Shown here one piece after another: positions 19,001-29,176 of a stretch of 64,000 nucleotides of DNA; within the stretch, counting starts at the first letter, position 1, and each line of letters starts with the position of its first letter. The notes below the pieces were generated by a model. The model was not told the DNA's origin, searched no databases, and saw nothing but the letters and a program-made list of their open reading frames with translations. This stretch comes from CAYUQT01 sp964446835 (GTDB lineage Bacteria; Planctomycetota; Phycisphaerae; UBA1845; JAFGLZ01), in NCBI GenBank assembly GCA_964446835.1, contig CAYUQT010000052.1, forward strand, positions 9,965 to 73,964. The letters are read 5' to 3'. Both the position numbers and the translations under genes were made by a program.

Positions 19001-20197
19001 ATGAATAGCGTATCCCGTTTCTGCGTTCTAGCGGTATGCATGATGACCTCCGCCGCCTTCGCCGACGATTGGCCCAACTGGCGCGGACCCCGTCACGACG
19101 GCATCAGTACGGAAAAAGGCTTCAAGACAACCTGGACCGAGGCCCCCAAAGTGCTCTGGGAGCATCCCATCGGCTCGGCGTTCAGCGCCTTCTCCGTGGT
19201 GGGCACCAAGGCCTACACCTGCGGCACGAGGGCCAAGATGCAGGTCCTCTACTGCTTCGGCGTTGACGTCGGAAAGCCCATCTGGGAAGTCCCCTTTGAA
19301 AAAGAGCTGAAAGAACGGCAGGGCGGTGACGGCACCCGCAGCACGCCGACTGTGAACGATGGACGCGTCTACGTCTTCGGCGCCCACGGCCTGCTGCTTT
19401 GCGTTGATGCCGAAACCGGCAAGGAGATCTGGAAGCATCAGTACAACAACAAGCCCCACTGGGCCTACAGCGGGTCGGTGCTCATCGAAGGCGACCTGGC
19501 GATCGTCTCACCGGGCAAGTCCGACGGAGCCCTGTTGGCCCTGGACAAGAAGACCGGCAAGGTTGTCTGGACCTGCGGCGATGAGCCGGCCGGGTATACC
19601 ACGCCCTATCCGTTCACGTTCGAGGGCAAGCGGTATGTCACCGTTCTGATGGCCAAGAGCGCCATCATCGCCGAGGTTGCCACGGGCAAGAAGGTGTGCA
19701 GCATCCCCTGGACGACCGATTACGACGTCAATGCCTCCGCCCTCATCTACCACGAGGGGCACCTGTTCATCTCGACCGGCTACAACACCGGCGCCGGGCT
19801 GTACAAGCTTGCGATGGAGGGCGATCAGATCAAGGCCACCCGCCTCTGGTTCAGTAAGGTCCTGCTGACCAAGTTCACTTCCTGCGTGCTCGCAGACGGC
19901 ACCCTGTACGCCGGCGATCAGGGCGCCATCAAGTGTGTCGACTTCATGACGGGCAAACAGATCTGGCAGGAACGCCGCTACCCCAACGCCTCGGTGCTCC
20001 TGGCCAACGATCAGATGATTATCTTCACCGAGGACGGCGCTCTGATGATCGCCAAGGCGTCGCGCGACGGCCTCAAACCGACGGCCAAGGCCGAGATCCT
20101 CAACGGGCGATGCTGGACCATCGCCACGCTGTCCAACGGGAAGCTGTTTGTTCGCAACCTCGAGAAGGCGGCCTGCGTCGGCCTCCGCCCCGATTAG
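19001..20197 (+). CDS. Secreted PQQ-like beta-propeller protein (copy 2)
   Basis: A 398-residue paralogue of the preceding gene. It has a signal peptide (VLAVCMMTSAAFA), then DWPNWRGPRHDGIST and matching blades throughout. The two proteins align end to end with few gaps, as in YSGSVLIEGDLAIVSPG in both. AAAGGAG lies 8 bases before the ATG. The 130-base spacer has no clear terminator, so both copies may share the promoter at 17548. The likely origin is tandem duplication; whether the copies differ in ligand is unknown. Confidence 0.88.
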   Translation: MNSVSRFCVLAVCMMTSAAFADDWPNWRGPRHDGISTEKGFKTTWTEAPKVLWEHPIGSAFSAFSVVGTKAYTCGTRAKMQVLYCFGVDVGKPIWEVPFEKELKERQGGDGTRSTPTVNDGRVYVFGAHGLLLCVDAETGKEIWKHQYNNKPHWAYSGSVLIEGDLAIVSPGKSDGALLALDKKTGKVVWTCGDEPAGYTTPYPFTFEGKRYVTVLMAKSAIIAEVATGKKVCSIPWTTDYDVNASALIYHEGHLFISTGYNTGAGLYKLAMEGDQIKATRLWFSKVLLTKFTSCVLADGTLYAGDQGAIKCVDFMTGKQIWQERRYPNASVLLANDQMIIFTEDGALMIAKASRDGLKPTAKAEILNGRCWTIATLSNGKLFVRNLEKAACVGLRPD

Positions 20198-20244
20198 CCC
20201 ACGCGATTCGACAGACGCATACGGGGCCCCCATCTGAACAAACA

Positions 20245-20287
20245 AGCGGCTCGGGTTTCGCGAGGTCATCGCGATGCCCGAGCCGCT
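20245..20287 (-). terminator. Hairpin terminator between convergent genes
   Basis: AGCGGCTCGGG (20245-20255) pairs perfectly with CCCGAGCCGCT (20277-20287), with an inner CGCGA/TCGCG stem. On the minus strand it is followed by TGTTTGTTC, so it probably ends pyruvate phosphate dikinase transcripts. It could also stop transcripts of the PQQ genes coming from the other side. Confidence 0.65.
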
Positions 20288-20416
20288 GAGGTGTCGTCCT
20301 CTTCAATTGTCCGGGAAATCAACCGGCTCCGTCAGCCGATCGCTCCCCTCTGCATCACGCCCCTTCGTTAAGGAAAGCCCTGATGTCTTATCGCGTTCGG
20401 GGCCACTTGCCCCGCA

Positions 20417-23400
20417 TTACCTCTTGCCCTTCTTCGCCGGCTTCTTCTTAGTGACCTTGGCCGCTTTGGCCGGCTTGCCCTTGGCAACCGGCTTCTTCTT
20501 GGCCGGGGCGGCCTTGGCCTTCTTGACCGGCTTGGCGACCTTGGCCTTTGCCGCCGAAGCCTTCTTGGCCTTGGCACTCGCCTTTGCCGCAGACTTCGCC
20601 GCCGCTGCCTTGGCCGCCGACCTCGCGGCTGACCTTGCGGCACCCTGTGTTTCCCTTACCGCGGACTGAGCGGCCGCCAGACGGGCGATCGGCACACGGT
20701 ACGGCGAACACGAAACGTAGTTCAGGCCCACCTTGTGGCAGAAGGCGATCGAACGCGGCTCACCGCCGTGTTCGCCGCAGATGCCGCACTTCAGGCCCGG
20801 ACGGGTCCCGCGACCCCGTTCGACGGCGGTCCGCATCAGACGACCCACGCCCTCGGTATCGAGCACCTGGAACGGGTCGTACTCGTAAACGCCCATTCGG
20901 ACGTAGTCCTTCAGGAACTTGCCCGCGTCGTCGCGGCTGAATCCGCAACCCATCTGGGTCAGGTCGTTCGTGCCGAAGCTGAAGAACTCCGCCTGCGTGG
21001 CAATCTGATCGGCTGTCACCGCCGCACGAGGCACCTCGATCATCGTGCCGATCGTGTAGGGGATTTCCTTCTTGGTGGCGCCCTTCTCGGCGAACACCTT
21101 GGCAATCACCTTCTCGGCCGCCTCGCGGGCGATCTTCAACTCGTTCACGTTGCCCACCAGCGGAATCATGATCTCGGGGTGGACGGGAATCTTCTTGTCC
21201 CGCTTGACGATAATGGCCGCTTCGATGATCGCCTGTACCTGCATGTCGCTGACCTCAGGATAGGTCAGGCCCAGGCGGCAACCGCGATGACCGAGCATCG
21301 GGTTGAACTCGTGCAGCTTCTCCACCGTCTCGCGAACCTGCTCCGCCGAGACGCCCATCGTCTGGGCCATCTCCTTCTGACCGGCCTCGTCCTGCGGCAG
21401 GAACTCGTGCAGCGGCGGATCCAGCAACCGGACGGTACAGGGCCGGCCGGCCAACGCCACAAAGATGCCCTCGAAGTCGGCCCGCTGCAGCGGCAGAAGC
21501 TCGGACAGGGCCTGATGGTACTGGGCCTCCAACGGTGCCAGCTTCGCCTTCAGCGCCTCGGCCTCGGCCCCCTCCGCCTTCTCCAGTGCCTGACGGAGGT
21601 TCTTGACGTCCTCAGCCACCAGAATCAGCCGTCGGAAGCTGACGATGCGAGTGCCTTCGAAGAACATGTGCTCGGTGCGGCACAGACCCACACCCTCGGC
21701 CCCGAACCGAACGGCCACCTCCGCGTCGTGCGGGGTGTCGGCATTCGTGCGGATCGCCAGCTTGCGGGCCTTGTCGGCCCAGCTCATCAGCGTGCCGAAG
21801 GCACCGGTCATCTCGGGCTCTCGCGTCGCGATCTTTCCGACGTACACGTTGCCGCGAGAACCGTTCAGACTGAGCCAGTCGCCCTCGCGAAGCGTCACGT
21901 CGCCCACGCTGATAGTCTTCGTGCCATAATCGATGTTGACGTCACCGGCACCGGCCACGCAGCAGGTGCCCATGCCACGAGCCACCACCGCCGCGTGCGA
22001 CGTCATGCCGCCGCGCGTCGTGAGAATGCCCTTCGAGACGTGCATGCCGCCGATGTCCTCGGGACTCGTCTCGATGCGGCAGAGAATGACGGTCTTGCCC
22101 TGCCGGGCCCACTCCTCAGCCTCCTCGGCCGAGAAGACGATCTGACCCGTCGCAGCGCCCGGCGAGGCGGGAAGCCCCGTCGCCAGCAGCCGGGCCTTCG
22201 CCTCTTCCTTCCCGTCGAACATCGGGTGCAGAAGCTGGTCGAGATCGTTCGGCGGAACACGCAGAATCGCCTGATCCTTCGTGATGACCCTTTCCTGAAC
22301 CATGTCTACGGCAATCTGAACGGCCGCCGGACCCGTCCGCTTGCCGTTTCGGGTCTGAAGCATGTACAGCACGCCGTCCTCGATCGTGAACTCCATGTCC
22401 TGCATATCGCGATAGTGCTTCTCGAGGATCTCGCGGGTCTTCACGAGCTCCGCGTAACAGGCCGGCATGACCTCGCCCAGCTTGACGATCGGCAGCGGCG
22501 TGCGAATGCCCGCCACCACGTCCTCGCCCTGAGCGTTCATCAGGAACTCGCCGTAGAACTCATTGATGCCGTTCGACGGATTCCGCGTGAAACACACGCC
22601 CGTGCCGCTGGTCTCGCCCATGTTGCCGAAGACCATCGTCTGAACGTTTACCGCCGTGCCCAGCAGGCCGCGGATGTCGTTGATCTCGCGATAGCGATTC
22701 GCCCGCGGATTGTTCCACGAACGGAACACCGCATTGATGGCCTTGGTGAGCTGGTCCTTCGGATCGACGGGGAAGTCCTCGCCGAGGACACTCTTGTAGT
22801 ATTCCTTGTACAGACCGACCACCTTCTGAAGGTCGTTCACGTCCAGCTCGGTGTCGGGAACGCGGCGATTGAGTTCTTCGCCGTTCATGTTGGCGGCGCC
22901 CTCGATGCCCTTGCGGCGGGCCACCTCGCGCTTCACCTCGAACAGCCGATGCTCGAACTGATGGTGCTCCAGCCCCATCACCACGTTGCCGAACATCTGA
23001 ATGAAGCGGCGATAGGCGTCCCAGGCAAACCGCGTGTTGCCGGTCTTGGAAATCAATGCCTGCAGGCTGTCCGGGTTCAGACCCAGATTCAGCACCGTGT
23101 CCATCATGCCCGGCATCGAGCTGGCCGCACCCGATCGCACCGACACGAGCATCGGATTGTCACTGCCGCCGAACTTCTTGCCCGTGATCTTCTCGAGCTG
23201 CGCCAGGCTCGCGTCGATCTGCGCCGCCAGACCGGCCGGCCACTGATTCTTGTTCTTGCTGTAATAGTCACAGCACAGGGTCGAGATGGTGAAGCCCGGT
23301 GGCACGGGAAGGCCGATGTTCGTCATCTCGGCCAGGTTCGCTCCCTTGCCTCCCAGGAGTTCCTTCATATCGGCCTTACCTTCGGCCTTACCACCCCCAA

Positions 23401-23431
23401 AGAAATAGACATACTTTTCCGCTTTAGCCAT
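20417..23431 (-). CDS. ppdK: Pyruvate phosphate dikinase with histone-H1-like C-terminal tail
   Basis: Interconverts pyruvate, ATP and phosphate with phosphoenolpyruvate, AMP and pyrophosphate. The N-terminal nucleotide-binding LGGKGANLAEM, the phosphohistidine segment GGMTSHAAVVARGMG and the barrel active-site CGICGEHGG are intact. The ATG at 23431 has AAGGAG 8 bases upstream. The core runs to about residue 925, longer than the usual 875-880, with a Glu/Ala helical insertion in the linker. A 79-residue tail then follows, made almost only of Ala, Lys, Pro, Ser and Val (KAKKASAAKAKVAKPVKKAK and similar). That tail is not part of the enzyme family. Confidence 0.96.
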   Translation of the reverse strand: MAKAEKYVYFFGGGKAEGKADMKELLGGKGANLAEMTNIGLPVPPGFTISTLCCDYYSKNKNQWPAGLAAQIDASLAQLEKITGKKFGGSDNPMLVSVRSGAASSMPGMMDTVLNLGLNPDSLQALISKTGNTRFAWDAYRRFIQMFGNVVMGLEHHQFEHRLFEVKREVARRKGIEGAANMNGEELNRRVPDTELDVNDLQKVVGLYKEYYKSVLGEDFPVDPKDQLTKAINAVFRSWNNPRANRYREINDIRGLLGTAVNVQTMVFGNMGETSGTGVCFTRNPSNGINEFYGEFLMNAQGEDVVAGIRTPLPIVKLGEVMPACYAELVKTREILEKHYRDMQDMEFTIEDGVLYMLQTRNGKRTGPAAVQIAVDMVQERVITKDQAILRVPPNDLDQLLHPMFDGKEEAKARLLATGLPASPGAATGQIVFSAEEAEEWARQGKTVILCRIETSPEDIGGMHVSKGILTTRGGMTSHAAVVARGMGTCCVAGAGDVNIDYGTKTISVGDVTLREGDWLSLNGSRGNVYVGKIATREPEMTGAFGTLMSWADKARKLAIRTNADTPHDAEVAVRFGAEGVGLCRTEHMFFEGTRIVSFRRLILVAEDVKNLRQALEKAEGAEAEALKAKLAPLEAQYHQALSELLPLQRADFEGIFVALAGRPCTVRLLDPPLHEFLPQDEAGQKEMAQTMGVSAEQVRETVEKLHEFNPMLGHRGCRLGLTYPEVSDMQVQAIIEAAIIVKRDKKIPVHPEIMIPLVGNVNELKIAREAAEKVIAKVFAEKGATKKEIPYTIGTMIEVPRAAVTADQIATQAEFFSFGTNDLTQMGCGFSRDDAGKFLKDYVRMGVYEYDPFQVLDTEGVGRLMRTAVERGRGTRPGLKCGICGEHGGEPRSIAFCHKVGLNYVSCSPYRVPIARLAAAQSAVRETQGAARSAARSAAKAAAAKSAAKASAKAKKASAAKAKVAKPVKKAKAAPAKKKPVAKGKPAKAAKVTKKKPAKKGKR

Positions 23432-23742
23432 CGACAGTATCTCCTTGTGGTTCCACTGGCCACTCGGTGGGACAGGTGGCCAGATCCAATGCATGCCACC
23501 TTCGCAGCCCGAAGTGCAAAGTGGAAACATCTTATACCGGAGCACGGGCAGGGTGTCAATGCGCCGAATAGAAGCCTAAACGTCCTCTCCTCCGTCCAGA
23601 ATCTACAAATTTCTCAATATTCCTCCGGAATTCCACGGATTTCTCTGCGTCCGGTCCGCTCGCCAGAGGCTCCTCCTACGCCCGCAGCGGTGGCGGAAGG
23701 GCCCATCTTCTGTCACAATCTCCGGCCGAACAGGGAGGAATC
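23432..23742. other. 311-base divergent intergenic region
   Basis: This is the space between ppdK and the glycosidase gene on the other strand. It must hold the promoters of both. It is locally AT-richer around 23600-23640, but no pair of hexamers with good spacing stands out. GGGAGGA just before 23743 is the ribosome site of the plus-strand gene. No small gene or repeat was seen. Confidence 0.4.
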
Positions 23743-26703
23743 ATGCTCGCACTAAATTCACCGGGACAACGCGTATACAGACAATGGGTCCTTCTCTCCG
23801 GTGCAGTGCTGGGACTGTCCGGACTTGCCCGAGGCCAGGCCCCGGGTGAACTCCTGTCGATCGATCGAATGGGGTCAGGCTGCCCGGCCGGCTGGTTGGT
23901 CGATGGACAAGACTACACCTGGGAGGCCGAGCGAGGCTCCGGACCATTAGGCGTTGGCCCCGCGAGGGTTCGGTTGGGGAAGGACGGTCGGCTGATGTGC
24001 GTATCACCCGCAGGCTACCTGCCCGCCGGACGGTCCTATGCGGCCTGCATCTGGATCCGTAGCGAACCCGCCGGCGCCCACGTCGAGCTTGAACTACGGG
24101 ACAATGATGGCCGCGAGAAGGTCTTGCTGAACCAACAGGCCCAAGCCTCCACAGAGTGGCAACGCATCGTCGCCAAGGTGCAGCTCCCGCGAACCACAAA
24201 AGATCGCTATTACCTGCGGCTCCACGTTCGCGGCAGAGACTGCACCCTCTGGCTCGATGGGCTGTGGTTTGGACCGCATGACGGGGCCACAGACGCTACA
24301 TGGACGCCCAAGACCTTTCCCGCCGTGGTTTCACTGAAGCCCCAGGCCGCCTGGGGATTGGCCGTCGGCGACGAACCCCTGGGTATTGATGCCACCGTCG
24401 TGGGTGTTCGCTCGCCTGGCTGCAAGCTCGATCTCCGGACCGTTCACACCTCCGGCGCGTCGGAGAGCCTGCCGTCCGTCACGCTCGACGGCTCCGGCTG
24501 GTGGAAGGGCAGCCTCGCCGTCAGCGGCCAGGCCGCTCGCTCGTTCGGCATGATCCGCCTTGAGGCCACGGTGATGTCAGCGGAGGGGACCCCCCTCTCC
24601 CGAAAGGCCGAGACCCTCCTGGCTCGAGCCCCCGAACCGGTGCCCGGACCGCTGACGACCTCGCCATTCGGTGTCCATGTCTCCCTCCGCGAACCCGACC
24701 TCTCGGTGGTGGCAAAGCTGGGCTACAAATGGTGCCGTATCCACGACGCCTCGGGCATCACCAAGTGGGGATACGCCGAGCCCCAGCCCGGCCAGTGGGT
24801 ATGGTTCGACAAGCAAGTCGCCCTGGCCCGCCAGAAGGGGCTGAGCATTCTGGGTATGCTCGATGGGTCGCCTCCGTGGGAATCCGGCCTGACGGAAACC
24901 GGCTATTTCAGCATCTACGGTGCCCCGCGAAACATCGACAACTGGCGCAACTACGTCCGACAGGTCGTCACCCACTACGCAGGGCAGATCGACGAATGGG
25001 AGATCTGGAACGAACCGTGGAACCCGATGGGTTTCTTCAAGAACGGCAACCCCATGCTGTATGCCAAGCTGCTGAAGGCCGCCTACCAGGAGGCCCGCAA
25101 GGTCAATCCTCGCTGCACGATCGTCGGCATCGACACCTATCCGCCCATCTGGGATCGGATGGTCCTCGGCTTCGGGGCATACCCCTACTACGACGTGCTC
25201 TCGTGGCATCGATACGACCCCACCCTGTTCGGCCGACCGGACGATCCGATCGAGCGTGTGTCCAAACGACTGGCCGCCGAACAGAAACGATACGGGACGC
25301 CTAAGCCCCTCATGTTCAGCGAGGGCGGGCCCGACGTCACGATCTTCCACGGCTCGCTCTTTTCGTTCGCCGATCCTGTGCTGACCGGTGACTGGTCGCG
25401 AGCGGCAGACGGATATGCGCGAATGTTCCTCAGCAGCATTGCCGCCGGCAATCAGCGGTTCATCGCTTACTCGGTCCACAATTCGCCGCGCCACGGGTTG
25501 TCCACCCACATGATGGTCGAACCGGGATACCTGCTCCGTCCGATCCACTTGGCGCTGGCCGGCATGGCCCATTGTTTGGAGGGTGCCCGCTATGAACGAC
25601 GCCTGGTGCCGTTGCACGATGTGAGCGCCCACGTCTTCCATCAGACGAACAACCGCCCCTATGCCCAGGCCCCCAGCACCGTCGTGGCCCTGATCGCCGA
25701 CGGTGAGGATGCCGAAGACCTGCCTCGTGCCCTGCCGTCGGGGGTTCGGTGTTTCGACCGGTGGGGCAACCCCGCGCCGGTTCCCACCCAGGCGACCCGA
25801 AGCCCGGTCTATCTGATCGCCACCGGGTCAGTGGCCACACAACTCATCGAAGCGCTGACGCCGGCAACGCCCCAGCCAGTTCCTACCCCGGTCGATATGG
25901 GAACGGTCGAGGCACTCCCCAACCAGGCCGTCCGATCGCTCGCCCAGGCAGAACCACCCCTGTGGAAGCTGCTGAGCATACAGGGAGCCGTAATCGCCTT
26001 CGGCGGGAAGGATGGTTCGATCCTGGCGCATCGCGGGAAGCTCAAGACCGATTCGAACATAGCCGCGCGCTTCAGACTGCCGGTCGGGGTCCGCTTGGAC
26101 CGCCAGGAGATCGTCCCCGCAGGCGAGCTGACCACCGGCCAGGCCGAGGTATCCCTGTCTGAATCGGGTAGTCCAAGCCAGCGGTGGACCCTCGTCTTCA
26201 CCGCCGTGAAGGACGGGCCTCGTGACGGCTGGCGATTCTCTTCGTTGGCGATCATCCCTGTCATCGATACGCCGGATGCCGACGCCGCCAGGGGCCCGAT
26301 CGAGACCGTGCGCCGCGTCGAAAGGTCCATACCCGAATCGCGAGTCCTGGCACTGCGAGACCACCTCTGTACCGAGTCCTTCTGTGCCGCCCTCTGCAAG
26401 CCGGACGGCGAATCGTATTGGTTCACCGATATGGAATCCTTCGTCACGATGATGGATCACATCGCCGTGTGGGGCAGCGTCACCAAGTCGCGCATGATCA
26501 CCGACACCGTTGTGATGGCCGGTGATCTTACAGCCGTCCGCGGACGGTGGGAGATCGCCTCGCCCTTCTTCGGCAGTGTGCCTTATACGTTCTCGGCTGT
26601 CACGATCCGCCAGAGGGGCCAATGGCGACTGGCTTCTCTGTGTTGCAGTGCCGCCGCGGATGCAACCACTCGAACACGGCCGGCCCAGAACCCCGGACCG
26701 TAG
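23743..26703 (+). CDS. Secreted clan-A glycoside hydrolase (GH39/GH5-like)
   Basis: A 986-residue exported protein (signal peptide about residues 1-32). An N-terminal beta-sandwich carbohydrate-binding-like region (about 60-190) is followed by a TIM-barrel enzyme (about 310-640). The acid/base Glu424 is in EIWNEPWN and the probable nucleophile Glu527 in LMFSEGGPDV. Their spacing of about 100 residues is what retaining clan-A enzymes show. The C-terminal 300 residues are beta-rich and not recognised. GGGAGGA precedes the ATG. It may act on xylosides or other plant/algal glycans, but the substrate is not readable. A GH123-like gene follows 17 bases later, suggesting an operon. Confidence 0.82.
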   Translation: MLALNSPGQRVYRQWVLLSGAVLGLSGLARGQAPGELLSIDRMGSGCPAGWLVDGQDYTWEAERGSGPLGVGPARVRLGKDGRLMCVSPAGYLPAGRSYAACIWIRSEPAGAHVELELRDNDGREKVLLNQQAQASTEWQRIVAKVQLPRTTKDRYYLRLHVRGRDCTLWLDGLWFGPHDGATDATWTPKTFPAVVSLKPQAAWGLAVGDEPLGIDATVVGVRSPGCKLDLRTVHTSGASESLPSVTLDGSGWWKGSLAVSGQAARSFGMIRLEATVMSAEGTPLSRKAETLLARAPEPVPGPLTTSPFGVHVSLREPDLSVVAKLGYKWCRIHDASGITKWGYAEPQPGQWVWFDKQVALARQKGLSILGMLDGSPPWESGLTETGYFSIYGAPRNIDNWRNYVRQVVTHYAGQIDEWEIWNEPWNPMGFFKNGNPMLYAKLLKAAYQEARKVNPRCTIVGIDTYPPIWDRMVLGFGAYPYYDVLSWHRYDPTLFGRPDDPIERVSKRLAAEQKRYGTPKPLMFSEGGPDVTIFHGSLFSFADPVLTGDWSRAADGYARMFLSSIAAGNQRFIAYSVHNSPRHGLSTHMMVEPGYLLRPIHLALAGMAHCLEGARYERRLVPLHDVSAHVFHQTNNRPYAQAPSTVVALIADGEDAEDLPRALPSGVRCFDRWGNPAPVPTQATRSPVYLIATGSVATQLIEALTPATPQPVPTPVDMGTVEALPNQAVRSLAQAEPPLWKLLSIQGAVIAFGGKDGSILAHRGKLKTDSNIAARFRLPVGVRLDRQEIVPAGELTTGQAEVSLSESGSPSQRWTLVFTAVKDGPRDGWRFSSLAIIPVIDTPDADAARGPIETVRRVERSIPESRVLALRDHLCTESFCAALCKPDGESYWFTDMESFVTMMDHIAVWGSVTKSRMITDTVVMAGDLTAVRGRWEIASPFFGSVPYTFSAVTIRQRGQWRLASLCCSAAADATTRTRPAQNPGP

Positions 26704-26720
26704 CAAGGAGACTCTTCGAC

Positions 26721-29078
26721 ATGCTTCGCATTGACCGTTTGTCCCCCTTGATGATCGCGTTGACCTCTCTCGCGATCCCCGCTCTGGGTGCCCCAAAGAC
26801 CGAACTCCTCTGGGAACAGCGATTTGACGTCCCCTCGCTGCCGGCCGACGCGTGGGAACTCAAAGGGACGGCCCGCCTGGCCGACGGGGCCCTGCACACA
26901 CTCAGCGATCCTGCGAAAGATCACTCCACCGCCGCCATGAAACGCCCCGAAGCCCTGCCGGGGGGCAATGACGGATATCTGTTGCGGGTTGAATGGGCCC
27001 TCGTGCCCGTACGCATCGGAGGTTGGGGACAGGACGCCCACATTCAGGGCGGACCGTTCGTCGTCGAATTCACCGGCCGGCGACCGACGCTCAACGCCAA
27101 GCACCCCGCCCGAGACACCGTACAGGAAGGGCAGACGGTCACGCTGTCGTGCGATTTCAACCGTCACACCGTGTTTTCATGGCAGATCAACGGCAAGGAG
27201 CAATTGGATGCGCCGGTTGCGGCGTGGCACGGCGGCCTCGTCGAAGGGCGCGTAGGCCTGGCCGACTGGAAGGACAGTAAGAGTGAATCCCGCTGGCTGT
27301 GGGTTCGCCTCAGCAAGGTGATTCCCGAAGACCTCCTGCCGCTGAAGGTCGGCGCCTGGAAGGACTCCTTCGAAGTCGAGCCGAACCAGCCTTCGCCCTT
27401 TCTGATCGGTGTGGCCTCCCCCATGGAGAAGGTCTTTCGCGAGGCGGCCGACTACCACGGCAAATTCGGCCGGCAGGTTCACATCGCCGCCGCCGGACGC
27501 GAACGCGAGAGCTTTCAGCTCGTGTGCCTCCCCCTGGCAAAGGCACTGCATAACGTACGAATCACCGTCGGCGACCTGCTCCACACGAACTGCAAGACGC
27601 GGCTGCCGAGCCATCGCATCGCGTGGTATCCGGTCGGCTACGTACAGACCAAGCCCTCGAACTCGGCCATTCGGCGCGTGGGCTGGTGGTGGCCGGACGT
27701 CCTGATGCCACCGCAGCCCTTTGACGTCGAGCCGGGGTTCGTCCAGCCCGTCTGGTTCACCGTCGACGTGCCCGATGGCACCCCGGCGGGTACCTATCGG
27801 GGGTTCATCAACGTTCAGGCCGACGGACTGCCCGCGCAGACGGTCGGGCTCGAGTTGACGGTGCGCCCCTTCTCGCTCCCGCTGCGAGGCCGGCTCAAGA
27901 CGGCGTTCTGTCTGTCGCCGGGCATCTGGGAGGCCTGGTACAAGCCCGAAGAGGTCCGCCAACGCCTGGGCCTCAAGGAGGGCTACACGCACGGCCCGCT
28001 CTACTCGTCGTATGAATGCCAGGATGTTTTGCCGAAGGCCAAGTGGCTCGAGATGTACGACTTCCTGCTGGCCCATCGGCTCAGCCCGACGGTGATCTAC
28101 TCGCACCTCAAGAACGGGCGGTCGCGAACGGTGCCCTCGCGCGAAGATATGGAATACTGCTACCAACGCGGCATGAACGCAACCTGTCTGGCGAATGTCG
28201 ACGTCCTGCCGGCCAACCCCGCCGCCGCCGACCGCTTCATGGCCCAGCTCGAGGCCTGGCTGGCTGACTGGGAGAAGTTCGTCAAGGCCAAGAATTGGCC
28301 CGACGTCACCTGGTACGTTCACGGGTTCGACGAATCCGAAATGCGCCCCGACCCCGCCAAAACCGTGGACCCGTCCATCCGTCGGGTCTATGGGACGATC
28401 AAGCAGAAGTTCCCCTGGCTCAAACGAGAGACGGCCAACCCCTATCACGCCAAACACGTCGGCATGTTCGACATCTGGACGCCCCTGACACAACAGATCA
28501 CACCGGAGTCTCTGCCGAAGTATCGCGAGCGACAGGCCGCCGGAGACGAGGTATGGGCCTATGTCTGCTGCGGACCCGGACGGCCCTACGCCAATCTCTT
28601 CATCGATTTCCCCGGCGTCGATCCCCGCATCCTCGGCTGGCAGTTCTACCAGTATCGCCTCACCGGTTTCCTGTACTATTTGATCGACCTCTACGAGTAT
28701 CAGGAGAACTGGAACCGCGTGGCCGACAAATGGCCCAAGCGACCCTGGAACACCCTGAGCTTCAAGACGAACAGCGACGGCATCCTGCTCTATCCCGGAC
28801 CCGATGCGACGCCGCTTGCCAGCACCCGACTCGAAAACCTTCGCGACGGCATCGAAGATTACGAGGTGCTCGCCATGCTGGCCGATCTGACCGGCTCCTT
28901 GGAAAAGCGTGGCGACCATGAGGACGTTGTGAGCAAGGCCCGCGACGCCCTGCGCGTACGCCCGACGGTATCCAAATCGTGGAACGAATACACCCAGGAC
29001 CCGATCCGGATCCTCGACGCCCGCGCCGAAGTCGACGCCTTGGTCGAGTCTATCAGGGGCATTCTCGGGGCGAAATAG
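26721..29078 (+). CDS. Secreted GH123-like / DUF4091 glycosidase
   Basis: A 785-residue exported protein (signal peptide MLRIDRLSPLMIALTSLAIP ...). The N-terminal 200 residues look like a jelly-roll domain. The remainder matches the GH123/DUF4091 architecture: a beta-sandwich followed by a barrel with the Asp537-Glu538 pair in YVHGFDESE, the dyad expected for substrate-assisted cleavage of N-acetylhexosaminides, and a C-terminal helical domain with DGIEDYEVLAML. Family members cleave N-acetylgalactosamine-type glycans, but DUF4091 homologues are broader. AAGGAG precedes the ATG. Co-transcription with the upstream glycosidase is likely. Confidence 0.8.
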   Translation: MLRIDRLSPLMIALTSLAIPALGAPKTELLWEQRFDVPSLPADAWELKGTARLADGALHTLSDPAKDHSTAAMKRPEALPGGNDGYLLRVEWALVPVRIGGWGQDAHIQGGPFVVEFTGRRPTLNAKHPARDTVQEGQTVTLSCDFNRHTVFSWQINGKEQLDAPVAAWHGGLVEGRVGLADWKDSKSESRWLWVRLSKVIPEDLLPLKVGAWKDSFEVEPNQPSPFLIGVASPMEKVFREAADYHGKFGRQVHIAAAGRERESFQLVCLPLAKALHNVRITVGDLLHTNCKTRLPSHRIAWYPVGYVQTKPSNSAIRRVGWWWPDVLMPPQPFDVEPGFVQPVWFTVDVPDGTPAGTYRGFINVQADGLPAQTVGLELTVRPFSLPLRGRLKTAFCLSPGIWEAWYKPEEVRQRLGLKEGYTHGPLYSSYECQDVLPKAKWLEMYDFLLAHRLSPTVIYSHLKNGRSRTVPSREDMEYCYQRGMNATCLANVDVLPANPAAADRFMAQLEAWLADWEKFVKAKNWPDVTWYVHGFDESEMRPDPAKTVDPSIRRVYGTIKQKFPWLKRETANPYHAKHVGMFDIWTPLTQQITPESLPKYRERQAAGDEVWAYVCCGPGRPYANLFIDFPGVDPRILGWQFYQYRLTGFLYYLIDLYEYQENWNRVADKWPKRPWNTLSFKTNSDGILLYPGPDATPLASTRLENLRDGIEDYEVLAMLADLTGSLEKRGDHEDVVSKARDALRVRPTVSKSWNEYTQDPIRILDARAEVDALVESIRGILGAK

Positions 29079-29176
29079 ACAGAGTCACCCGGGATGGAAA
29101 CGCCCGGCAGCGACCGCTCTCGGGTCGTCAACAGGACTACCCGACCTCGGAGAAAGACACCAGACCCCTTCCAGGG

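Noticed and set aside
20735..23755. A 1006-codon open frame antisense to ppdK
   Set aside because: The opposite strand carries an unmistakable enzyme with all catalytic motifs. This frame translates to His/Arg/Leu-rich sequence without domains.
27177..28919. A 580-codon open frame antisense to the GH123-like gene
   Set aside because: No family motif or start signal; it mirrors the codon structure of the real gene.
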